From Pseudomonadota bacterium (GTDB taxonomy: Bacteria > Pseudomonadota > Alphaproteobacteria > Rhizobiales > Beijerinckiaceae): a stretch of 18,195 nucleotides of DNA. Position 1 is the stretch's first letter. Every line of letters starts with the position of its first letter. Shown here in pieces: positions 8,304 through 14,997 of the stretch. The stretch covers positions 1-18,195 of the forward strand of contig JAEWKH010000150.1 of assembly GCA_023386155.1 (NCBI GenBank), read 5' to 3'. The notes under the pieces were generated by a model. The model did not search any database, had not been told where the DNA came from, and saw only the letters and a list, made by a program, of their open reading frames with translations. Made by a program: the position numbers and the translations under genes.

Positions 8304-9095
8304 ATGACCCATCACTATCCTGATGCCCCCGTAAGCCTGGGTCTCGGGTTGCTTTCCATCGGCCGGGCCTGGGGGCACCAGCCCGGCGAGCCGCCTGCGG
8401 AAGAGGATGCGATCGACCTCTTGAGGCATGCCGTCGCCAGGGGGATCGCGTTCTTCGATACGGCTCCCGCCTACGCGGCCAGCGAACGGATATTCGGCCG
8501 TTTCCTGAAGGATCTGGGCGCGCGCGCGGCGACCCTGACCATCGCGACGAAGATGGGCGAGCATTGGGATTCGGACCGGCAGAGCGGCTTCACGGATCAT
8601 TCCTATGAGGCCCTGTGCCGGAGCCTCGACCGGAGCCTGGACCTCCTCGGACGGATCGACGTGCTCCAGATCCATAAGGCGTCCGTCGAGGCCCTCGCGT
8701 CGAAGGATGTCGCGCGGGCCATCGATTATGCCCGTTCCGCCGGGATCACGGAGATCGGGGCGAGCGTCAGCGACCTGGAGGCCGCCCGAATGGCCTGCGG
8801 TTCGGGATGCTTCAGCCACATCCAGTTCCCCTACAATCGCCTGACAGTTGCGCTCGAACCGGCTTTCGGGATGGCGCGGCAGGCCCGCATGACCGTTCTG
8901 GTCAACCGCCCCTTCGCCATGGGCCGGCTCATCCATGATGGGTCCGCCGGCACCGTGAGTCCTCTGCCCGAGGCGCTGGGCTTCATCCTGCGGCAGCCTT
9001 TCGAGGGCGTCATCCTGACCGGGACGAGATCCAGGCGGCACCTCGACGAGTCCATCTTGGCCTTCGAGGAGGCTCGGGCGGGCCTTTCCCGTTGA
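8304..9095 (+). CDS. Aldo/keto reductase family oxidoreductase
   Basis: The 263-residue product has the (beta/alpha)8 aldo/keto reductase fold, which uses NADPH to reduce aldehydes or ketones. The catalytic tetrad can be placed as Asp52 and Tyr57 (FDTAPAY), Lys83 (IATKMG) and His124 (LQIHKA), so it should be active. It is shorter than typical members (about 300-340 residues). The N-terminal strand is compact and the nucleotide-binding C-terminal part is reduced to LTGTRSRRHLDESI near 237-250. The substrate cannot be told. The ribosome site is a modest AAGG. It is divergent from rpsF and 63 bp upstream of pdxJ in the same direction, so it may be co-transcribed with pdxJ. PLP-related chemistry is only a guess from position. 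Confidence 0.88.
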   Translation: MTHHYPDAPVSLGLGLLSIGRAWGHQPGEPPAEEDAIDLLRHAVARGIAFFDTAPAYAASERIFGRFLKDLGARAATLTIATKMGEHWDSDRQSGFTDHSYEALCRSLDRSLDLLGRIDVLQIHKASVEALASKDVARAIDYARSAGITEIGASVSDLEAARMACGSGCFSHIQFPYNRLTVALEPAFGMARQARMTVLVNRPFAMGRLIHDGSAGTVSPLPEALGFILRQPFEGVILTGTRSRRHLDESILAFEEARAGLSR

Positions 9096-9134
9096 TAGGC
9101 GCCCGTCCTCGTCGAAAAGGAGGCTGGTCAACGG

Positions 9135-9149
9135 ATGGCCGTAGGCTAA
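9135..9149 (+). other. Possible four-codon leader ORF before pdxJ
   Basis: A strong AAAAGGAGG (9115-9123) stands 11 bases before an ATG that opens a four-codon frame (Met-Ala-Val-Gly, stop TAA). The stop lies 9 bases before the pdxJ start, which lacks a recognisable ribosome site of its own. Ribosomes may load here and reinitiate on pdxJ. Chance is also possible. Confidence 0.3.
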
Positions 9150-9158
9150 AACACCCTT

Positions 9159-9917
9159 ATGAAAGCTCCTCCTCTTCGCCTTGGCGTCAATATCGACCAC
9201 GTCGCGACCGTGCGGAATGCGCGGGGCGGCGTCCATCCCGATCCGGTCCGGGCTGCGCATCTGGCCGTTCTCGCCGGTGCGGACGGCATCACGGCCCATC
9301 TGCGCGAGGACCGGCGGCATATCCGTGACCAGGACATGGAGCGGCTCAAGCGCCAGCTCTTCGTGCCGCTCAACTTCGAGATGGCGGCGACCTCGGAGAT
9401 GGTCGGGCTCGCCACGCGCATCCATCCCCATGCGGCCTGCCTCGTGCCCGAGAAGCGGGAGGAGCGGACGACCGAAGGGGGGCTCGACATCATCGGCGCC
9501 CATGCCCATCTCCGCCCGGTGATTCAGGAATTGAAAGGCGAGGGCATCCGCGTGTCCCTCTTCGTCGAGCCGGAGATCGCGGTCATGGACGCCGCCTGCG
9601 ACCTGCAGGCGCCGGTGGTCGAGCTCCATACGGGGACCTATTGCGAGGCGGTCGCCGACGGGGACCAGGCCCGGATCGCCCATGAGCTGGAGCGCCTGAA
9701 GCGCGCCGCCGAGCACGGGGCCAGGATCGGCCTCGAGATCCATGCCGGTCACGGGCTCGCCCTCGATTCGGTGCGTCCCGTCGCGGCGATTCCCCAGATC
9801 GCGGAGCTCAATATCGGCCATTCGCTGATCGGGGAGGCCATCTTCGTCGGTCTCGACGAGGCCGTTCGGGCCATGCGGGCGGCCATGGACGAAGGCCGGG
9901 CACAGGTGACGGCGTGA
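9159..9917 (+). CDS. pdxJ: Pyridoxine 5'-phosphate synthase
   Basis: PdxJ closes the pyridine ring of vitamin B6, condensing 3-amino-1-hydroxyacetone 1-phosphate with 1-deoxyxylulose 5-phosphate in the DXP-dependent pathway. The 252-residue TIM barrel has normal length. It opens with the signature LGVNIDHVATVRNARGG. Active-site residues match the Escherichia coli enzyme: His47 and Arg49 in HLREDRRHI, Glu74 in NFEM, and His198 in AGHGL. The conserved LNIGHSLIGEA phosphate-binding segment is at 217-227. The ATG at 9159 fits the family N-terminus but has no good ribosome site directly upstream. The stop overlaps the acpS GTG start by 4 bp. The pdxJ-acpS-lepB-rnc-era order is conserved in many proteobacteria. 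Confidence 0.97.
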   Translation: MKAPPLRLGVNIDHVATVRNARGGVHPDPVRAAHLAVLAGADGITAHLREDRRHIRDQDMERLKRQLFVPLNFEMAATSEMVGLATRIHPHAACLVPEKREERTTEGGLDIIGAHAHLRPVIQELKGEGIRVSLFVEPEIAVMDAACDLQAPVVELHTGTYCEAVADGDQARIAHELERLKRAAEHGARIGLEIHAGHGLALDSVRPVAAIPQIAELNIGHSLIGEAIFVGLDEAVRAMRAAMDEGRAQVTA

Positions 9918-10312
9918 TCCTCGGCATCGGATCCGATCTCTGCGACATCCGTCGCATCGAGAGGTCCATCGAACGCTTCGGCGACCGCTTCACCCACCGC
10001 ATCTATACCGAAGGCGAGCGGGCAAGGAGCGACCGGCGGGCCGCCCGGGCTCCGTCCTATGCCCGCCGCTTCGCCGCCAAGGAGGCCTGCGCCAAGGCTT
10101 TGGGAACGGGGCTGAGCCAGGGTGTCTTCTGGCGCGACATGGAGGTGGTCAATCTTCCCAGCGGCCGGCCGACCATGAGGCTGACCGGGGGCGCCCTCGA
10201 GCGGCTCCAGGCGATGACGCCGGCGGGGCACAGGGCGGTGGTCCACGTGTCCCTGACGGACGATCCGCCCCTGGCTCAAGCCTTCGTGATCATCGAGGCG
10301 CTGCCGCTGTGA
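9914..10312 (+). CDS. acpS: Holo-[acyl-carrier-protein] synthase
   Basis: AcpS transfers 4'-phosphopantetheine from CoA to apo-acyl carrier protein, activating it for fatty acid synthesis. The 132-residue protein has the family's length. The magnesium-binding residues are visible as Asp8 in GIGSDLCDI and Glu57 in RRFAAKEAC, beside the conserved Lys56 and the ALGTGLSQGV segment. The start is GTG at 9914, sharing four bases with the pdxJ stop (GTGA), with an AGGTGA site upstream, so translation is coupled to pdxJ. Confidence 0.97.
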   Translation: MILGIGSDLCDIRRIERSIERFGDRFTHRIYTEGERARSDRRAARAPSYARRFAAKEACAKALGTGLSQGVFWRDMEVVNLPSGRPTMRLTGGALERLQAMTPAGHRAVVHVSLTDDPPLAQAFVIIEALPL

Positions 10313-10509
10313 GGGAAGGCCGCGTTGCGGCAGGGCGCGCCTTGGGATAGAGCATTGCCCGGCGGAGCGATCAGGCTGCGCCGGGAGACGGACGCGGCGA
10401 CGATGTCGGGAGCGGTTTGCACTCGGGGATGAGTGCAAACCACTCTCGACGGCCGGAACAGAGGAAGGCGGCATCGGCCGCTTCATTCCAAGAGCATGGG
10501 TCGATACAC
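10313..10509 (+). other. acpS-lepB intergenic region
   Basis: This 197-bp gap holds the palindrome at 10410-10445 and otherwise nothing I can name. No intrinsic terminator with a T-run and no convincing promoter boxes are seen. Its length suggests that lepB-rnc-era can be transcribed separately from pdxJ-acpS. Confidence 0.4.
10410..10445. repeat. 15-bp-armed palindrome upstream of lepB
   Basis: The arms at 10410-10424 and 10431-10445 (core GGTTTGCACTC / GAGTGCAAACC) match with a single mismatch around a 6-base GGGGAT spacer. The 11-bp core is perfect. It could be a dispersed repeat of the kind found between genes in this order, a transcriptional operator or a hairpin terminator without a T-run. 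It lies 65 bases before the lepB start. Confidence 0.7.
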
Positions 10510-11286
10510 GTGAGCGAGAAAAGCAGCAAATACATGGGTAGCAGCGCGAAGAACGAGGAAGGCGGCCTCTGGGAAACCATCAAGGTCATCGTCCAGGCCC
10601 TTCTGATCGCGGTCGTCGTGCGCACCGTGCTCTTCCAGCCCTTCAACATCCCGTCGGGGTCGCTGATCCCGACCCTGCTGATCGGCGACTACCTGTTCGT
10701 TTCCAAGTATTCCTACGGCTATTCGAAGCACTCGATCCCCTTCAGCCCGGGCATCTTCTCCGGACGCATCTTCGGCTCGGAGCCGAAGCGGGGCGAGATC
10801 GCCGTGTTCAAGCTGCCCAAGGACAATTCGACCGATTACATCAAGCGCGTCATCGGCCTGCCGGGCGACAAGATCCAGGTGATCGGCGGCGTGCTGCACA
10901 TCAACGGCCAGCCGATCCAGCGCGAGCGCGTCGAGGACTACAAGACCACCGACCTGTACGGCCGCACGATCTCGGTGCCGCAGTACAAGGAGACGCTGCC
11001 CGGCGGCGTGTCCCATTTCGTCATCGAGCGCGACGGCGACCGCGGCTACTGGGACAACACCAACGTCTACACCGTGCAGCCCGGCCATTTCTTCATGATG
11101 GGCGACAACCGGGACAACTCCACCGACTCGCGCGACGAGGCGAGCGTCGGGCAGGTGCCGTTCGAGAACCTGGTCGGCCGGGCCGAGATCATCTTCTTCT
11201 CCATCGACGAGAGCGCCTCCCTGTGGCGTCCATGGGAATGGCCGCAGAAGATCCGCTGGAATCGTCTCTTCGAGCGGATTCAGTAA
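10510..11286 (+). CDS. lepB: Signal peptidase I
   Basis: LepB is the membrane-anchored serine protease that removes signal peptides from exported proteins on the periplasmic side. From the GTG at 10510 the product has 258 residues: a short cytosolic start (MSEKSSKY), one membrane segment (about 23-41) and the catalytic domain. The Ser/Lys dyad is Ser51 in IPSGSLIPTL and Lys112 in DYIKRVIGLPGD. The conserved GDNRDNSTDSR segment follows. The residue after the nucleophile is Leu rather than the common Met. A TTG at 10417 would add 31 residues encoded partly by the palindrome and is less likely; an ATG at 10534 is a shorter alternative. The ribosome site is weak. It lies 3 bp before rnc. Confidence 0.95.
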   Translation: MSEKSSKYMGSSAKNEEGGLWETIKVIVQALLIAVVVRTVLFQPFNIPSGSLIPTLLIGDYLFVSKYSYGYSKHSIPFSPGIFSGRIFGSEPKRGEIAVFKLPKDNSTDYIKRVIGLPGDKIQVIGGVLHINGQPIQRERVEDYKTTDLYGRTISVPQYKETLPGGVSHFVIERDGDRGYWDNTNVYTVQPGHFFMMGDNRDNSTDSRDEASVGQVPFENLVGRAEIIFFSIDESASLWRPWEWPQKIRWNRLFERIQ

Positions 11287-11289
11287 CCC

Positions 11290-12000
11290 GTGGCACGCCG
11301 CAAGCCGAACCTCGACGAGCTTCTGAAGAAGCTCGGCCATCGTTTTGAAAAGCCTGAGCTCCTGGACGAGGCGCTGACCCATGTCAGTGCCCCGCAGGCG
11401 GCCGGCCAGAGCTATCAGCGGCTGGAATTCCTGGGCGACCGGGTGCTCGGCCTCGCCATCGCCGAACTGCTCTTCAAGACCTTCCCCAATGCCCCCGAGG
11501 GCGAGCTGTCCCGGCGGCTGGCCGAACTCGTGCGGCGCGAGAGCTGCGCGGAGATCGCCATCGCCTGGGATGTCGGGCCCTATCTCAAGCTCGGCGCCGG
11601 CGAGGCGCATTCGGGCGAGCGGCGCAACCAGACGATCCTGGCCGATGTCTGCGAGGCGATCATCGGGGCCGTCTTCATCGATGGCGGCTATGACGCCGCC
11701 CGCGCGCTCATCGAGCGCTCGTTCCAGGCCCTGCTGGAGGCTCCCCGCCGCCCCCTGCGCGACCCGAAAAGCGCCCTTCAGGAATGGGCTCAAGGGAGGG
11801 GCCTGCCGCCGCCGACCTATTCCGTGGCGGAGCAGACGGGACCGGACCATGCCCCCAAATTCCGGGTCATGGTGAAGGTGAAGGGCGCCGAGGGCGAGTT
11901 CGGCCAGGGGACATCGAAGCGGGTCGCGGAACAGGCGGCGGCGCGAAGCCTTCTCTTGAGAGAGGGCGTCTGGACGGAGGAAGAGCATGGAACAGCCTGA
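11290..12000 (+). CDS. rnc: Ribonuclease III
   Basis: RNase III cuts double-stranded RNA, including the 30S rRNA precursor. The 236-residue protein has the nuclease domain with the signature RLEFLGDRVLGL, where Glu46 and Asp50 are active-site residues, paired with Asp119 and Glu122 in ILADVCEAIIGA. The double-stranded RNA-binding domain covers about 158-225 (DPKSALQEWAQG ... GTSKRVAEQAAA). The start is GTG at 11290, three bases after lepB. The end overlaps era by 14 bp, and the era ribosome site lies within rnc, so the two are coupled. Auto-regulation by cleavage of its own leader, known elsewhere, cannot be judged here. Confidence 0.97.
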   Translation: MARRKPNLDELLKKLGHRFEKPELLDEALTHVSAPQAAGQSYQRLEFLGDRVLGLAIAELLFKTFPNAPEGELSRRLAELVRRESCAEIAIAWDVGPYLKLGAGEAHSGERRNQTILADVCEAIIGAVFIDGGYDAARALIERSFQALLEAPRRPLRDPKSALQEWAQGRGLPPPTYSVAEQTGPDHAPKFRVMVKVKGAEGEFGQGTSKRVAEQAAARSLLLREGVWTEEEHGTA

Positions 12001-12901
12001 GCAAGCCAGCACCAAGGCCGGTTTCGTCGCTCTCATCGGGGCGCCGAACGCGGGCAAGTCGACGCTTCTGAACTCGCTCGTCGGCTCCAAGGTCTCCATC
12101 GTGTCGCGCAAGGTGCAGACGACCCGCGCCCTGGTGCGTGGGATCGCCATCGAAGGCGAGGCGCAGATCGTGTTCGTGGACACGCCCGGTATCTTCAAGC
12201 CGAAGCGCCGCCTCGACCGCGCCATGGTCACGTCGGCCTGGGGCGGAGCCAGCGACGCGGACGTGGTCGCCCTCCTGCTCGACGTGCGGAAGGGCATCGA
12301 CGAGGAGGCCGAGGCGATCCTCGGCAAGCTCTCCGAGCTGAAGCGCCCGAAGGTGCTGATCCTCAACAAGATCGACCTGATCGAACGCTCGAAGCTGCTC
12401 GAGCTGTCCTCCCGGCTCAACGAGAAGGTACCCTTCACCCATACCTTCATGATTTCGGCCCTCAAGGGCGACGGCATCCAGACCCTGAAGCGCCAGCTGG
12501 CCGAGATGATGCCGGAGGGCCCCTGGCTCTACCCGGAGGACCAGATTTCCGATGCGCCCTTGCGCATTCTGGCCGCCGAGATCACGCGGGAGAAGATCTA
12601 CGAGCGCCTGCACGAGGAGCTGCCCTACCAGTCGACCGTCGAGACGGACCAGTGGCAGGTGCGTCCCGACGGATCGGTGCGCATCGAGCAAACCGTTTTC
12701 GTGGAGCGCGACAGCCAGCGCAAGATCGTGCTCGGCAAGGGCGGGCAGACCATCAAGGCCATCGGACAGGCGGCCCGCAAGGAGATCGCCGAGATCGCGG
12801 AGAGCCCCGTGCATCTCTTCATCTTCGTGAAGGTGCGCGAGAACTGGAGCGACGATCCGGAGCGCTACCGCGAGATGGGCCTGGAATTCCCCAGGGGTTA
12901 G
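11987..12901 (+). CDS. era: GTPase Era
   Basis: Era is an essential GTPase that binds the 3' end of 16S rRNA during 30S assembly. The 304-residue protein has G1 GAPNAGKST (18-26), G3 DTPG (65-68), G4 NKID (127-130) and G5 SALKG (157-161), followed by a C-terminal KH domain with the RKIVLGKGGQTIKAIG loop (GKGG at 250-253). The ATG has a strong GGAGGAAG site. It ends the pdxJ-to-era block. In many alphaproteobacteria recO follows; here the stop overlaps the stop of a convergent chemoreceptor gene by 4 bp. Confidence 0.97.
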   Translation: MEQPEQASTKAGFVALIGAPNAGKSTLLNSLVGSKVSIVSRKVQTTRALVRGIAIEGEAQIVFVDTPGIFKPKRRLDRAMVTSAWGGASDADVVALLLDVRKGIDEEAEAILGKLSELKRPKVLILNKIDLIERSKLLELSSRLNEKVPFTHTFMISALKGDGIQTLKRQLAEMMPEGPWLYPEDQISDAPLRILAAEITREKIYERLHEELPYQSTVETDQWQVRPDGSVRIEQTVFVERDSQRKIVLGKGGQTIKAIGQAARKEIAEIAESPVHLFIFVKVRENWSDDPERYREMGLEFPRG

Positions 12902-14649
12902 GCCTTGTAGGCCGTCCTCAGCCCGCCCCAGTGGCGGCCGAGGATGCGGATCGGGGCGTCGACCTCCTGCATCATGACGATCTTCCCGCCGCCCATGTCG
13001 CGCGCATAGGCCTGCACGATGAACGGCCGGGTCGAGCGGGCCGCCGTGATGCCGGCGCGGTCGTCGAAGATCCGCTTGTTCCGCGCATTGGCCGCGTTCC
13101 ACACCGGGTCGCCCTCGCGCTGGGGCTGCGAATAGAGCCTGTTATGGACCGGGATGTAGCCGTTTCGGTCGATGGCGAGGCAGAAGGCCATCGCCGGGTC
13201 CGAGGCCAGGACCTTCTCCAGGAGCGAGGGCAGAAGCCGCTCGAAGACGGGCAGGTAGGCGGTGCCGTATTGAACGGGGTCCGTGCCGGGCTGCAATGCG
13301 TAATCCGTGTCGAACACGGCTTCGCGGGACACCATCCCGTCGGATACTGCCCTCTCGATCAGCGTCTCGACCTGGCGGGCGGTTTCCTGTGCCAGAAGGA
13401 TGCGCGGCCTGTAGGCCGCTTCGACCTGCGCGACGAATTCGTCGATGCGGGCGCGGGTCGCGGCGTCGCAATCGGCGAACGCGCCATGGATCCCCATCGG
13501 GCTCGTCGCCACCACACGCAGTCCCACGCGCCCGACGCTCTGGATTTCCACGTCGGCCGTGGCTCCGGCGTCGATCCGGAGATCGGCGCCCGCCGCGAGC
13601 AGGATTCCGCCGCGGCTGATGTCGATCAGGCGCGAGGCGGCGCTGCGCCCGCCGGTCCGGAGCGTCGCCGGGCGATCGACGGGAAAGCGGTCCGATTGCC
13701 GCCGGTCGCCGAACTCGCTCTGGCGCATGACCGTGACGAACCGCTGCCCCAGGGCCTTCGCGAGCCCGTCCGCCGTCTGCGTCGCCCGATCGGCCTGATG
13801 GGCCCTGCGGCTGGCGTCGAGGGAGATGCCGTCCACGTCGCCCGCGCGCTCGCTGACCTTGCCGACGCTGCCGGATGCGGCGCTTGCCAGGCGGGAGACT
13901 TCGCCGATCGCCGCATTCTGTTCGCCGACCGCATTGCGCACCGTGTCGAAGACGGGGCCGACCCCCTGGATCACGTCGACCACCTCCGTCACCGCATCCG
14001 TCGAGGCCTGGGCCGTCTCGCGCAGATGGTCGATCCGCAGGCGGATATCGTCGGCCGCCCGGGCGGTCTGGGTGGACAGGGCCTTTACCTCGGATGCGAC
14101 GACCGCAAAGCCCTTTCCGGCTTCACCGGCCCGCGCGGCCTCGATGGTGGCATTGAGGGCGAGAAGGTTCGTTTGCCGCGCCACCGTCGAGATCGTATCG
14201 ACGATGCCGACGATCTCCGCCGTGGCCGCCGAAAGCTGGGTGATGAGGGCGCTCGCCTTCCGGGCCGCCTGAACCGCATTGTCGATCCGCTCGCTCGCGT
14301 GATCCATGGCGCGGCTGATCTCGGCCGATGTGGTGGCCAGCTCCTCCGTGGAGGAAGCGAGCGAGAGGGTCTCTTTCGAAGCCGTGCGGCCCGATGAGGC
14401 CAGCTCTCCCGCATGAGCCCGGATGTCGGCGAGGTCCTTCTCGACCGCAGCGACATCGGCGGCGGCCACCGCGATGGCCTGCGTGACGCCGTGAATCGCC
14501 TTCAGGACATCGGCCTCCAGGGCATCCATGACTTCCGTGTCGAGACGGCTCTCGCGCACGGCTGGCGGTGCCGGTTCCTCCTGGACGACCTGAACAGGAT
14601 CGTCCAAAGCATCGACGTGTTGAGCGCGCCGCAGAATCCCGAACATCAT
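12898..14649 (-). CDS. Soluble chemoreceptor: MCP signalling domain, PilZ domain, C-terminal sensor-like domain
   Basis: The 583-residue product has no membrane segment. Residues about 60-300 form the coiled methyl-accepting signalling domain, with the kinase-contacting tip RQTNLLALNATIEAARAGE (159-176) and GKGFAVVASEVKALS. Residues about 312-410 are a PilZ domain with both c-di-GMP-binding motifs intact: R317-xxx-R321, and D343-x-S345-xx-G348. The last part (about 415-583) carries the conserved block GYIPVHNRLYSQ ... WNAANARNKRIFDDRAG ... GRHWGGLRTAYK, seen in many chemotaxis receptors and probably a ligand-sensing Cache/PAS-like fold. The signalling domain precedes the input domains, the reverse of the classical order. 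Two adjacent ATGs (14649, 14646) follow a GAGGGGGG site, and the second has the better spacing. It is likely to act on a CheA-type kinase in the cytoplasm under c-di-GMP control (inference). Confidence 0.92.
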   Translation of the reverse strand: MMFGILRRAQHVDALDDPVQVVQEEPAPPAVRESRLDTEVMDALEADVLKAIHGVTQAIAVAAADVAAVEKDLADIRAHAGELASSGRTASKETLSLASSTEELATTSAEISRAMDHASERIDNAVQAARKASALITQLSAATAEIVGIVDTISTVARQTNLLALNATIEAARAGEAGKGFAVVASEVKALSTQTARAADDIRLRIDHLRETAQASTDAVTEVVDVIQGVGPVFDTVRNAVGEQNAAIGEVSRLASAASGSVGKVSERAGDVDGISLDASRRAHQADRATQTADGLAKALGQRFVTVMRQSEFGDRRQSDRFPVDRPATLRTGGRSAASRLIDISRGGILLAAGADLRIDAGATADVEIQSVGRVGLRVVATSPMGIHGAFADCDAATRARIDEFVAQVEAAYRPRILLAQETARQVETLIERAVSDGMVSREAVFDTDYALQPGTDPVQYGTAYLPVFERLLPSLLEKVLASDPAMAFCLAIDRNGYIPVHNRLYSQPQREGDPVWNAANARNKRIFDDRAGITAARSTRPFIVQAYARDMGGGKIVMMQEVDAPIRILGRHWGGLRTAYKA

Positions 14650-14997
14650 TGGCCCCCCTCGTTTTATGTTATTGACCTAGCGTCATGTTAAAAGGTTAAC
14701 GAAGGCACAAGATTTGAGGGATGTTCTCCTAAGGTCTTAAGGGGCCAGGACGCTCCTCAGGCCTTCAAGGGTGCTCGGTCCGGCGTAGAGTATTCCTGCC
14801 GGAGCGCAGTTAAGCTCGGGAAGACTTGTGAATTCTTGGCTTTCCGCAACTTCGGCCGGCTTTCGGACGAAACCAGATCAGACTTAAGGGTTTATCCTGA
14901 AAGGATTGTAGGAAAGTGAAGGAAGGCGGGTCGTTATCCCGGCAAATCCTTCCCCAAAGTAGCCCATCAGTGCCGACGTCGACGTCCTGGAGAGACC
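14650..14997. other. Divergent region between chemoreceptor and adenylate cyclase
   Basis: No gene is supported in this 348-bp gap, which should hold both promoters. It is more A/T-rich near the chemoreceptor. On the plus strand TTGACC (14672-14677) and GTTAAC (14695-14700) are 17 bases apart, a weak promoter candidate far from the cyclase start. Other visible items are TTAA repeated at 14688-14691 and 14696-14699, a small hairpin ATCCT-GAA-AGGAT (14894-14906), and the palindrome GACGTCGACGTC (14975-14986) touching the cyclase ribosome site. Confidence 0.5.

Noticed and set aside
7965..9821. 618-residue open frame on the minus strand opposite the reductase and pdxJ
   Set aside because: It spans a promoter region and two well-supported genes on the other strand, and no protein family is recognisable.
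10417..10509. N-terminal extension of LepB from a TTG start
   Set aside because: The codons run through a palindrome and encode no family sequence; the GTG at 10510 or ATG at 10534 fits better.
10483..12477. Long open frame on the minus strand opposite lepB, rnc and era
   Set aside because: It is antisense to three clear conserved genes, has no recognisable domain and has the composition expected of a shadow frame in GC-rich DNA.
12652..14397. 581-residue open frame on the plus strand across the end of era and most of the chemoreceptor gene
   Set aside because: It overlaps two genes with clear domain signatures, and its translation is low-complexity Arg/Gly/Asp-rich.
14688..14699. TTAA-N4-TTAA, considered as a CtrA box for the chemoreceptor gene
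   Set aside because: The alphaproteobacterial CtrA site has seven bases between the TTAA halves; here there are four.
14827..14840. TGTGA half-site, considered as a CRP/cAMP receptor site by the cyclase
   Set aside because: No matching TCACA half at the expected distance.
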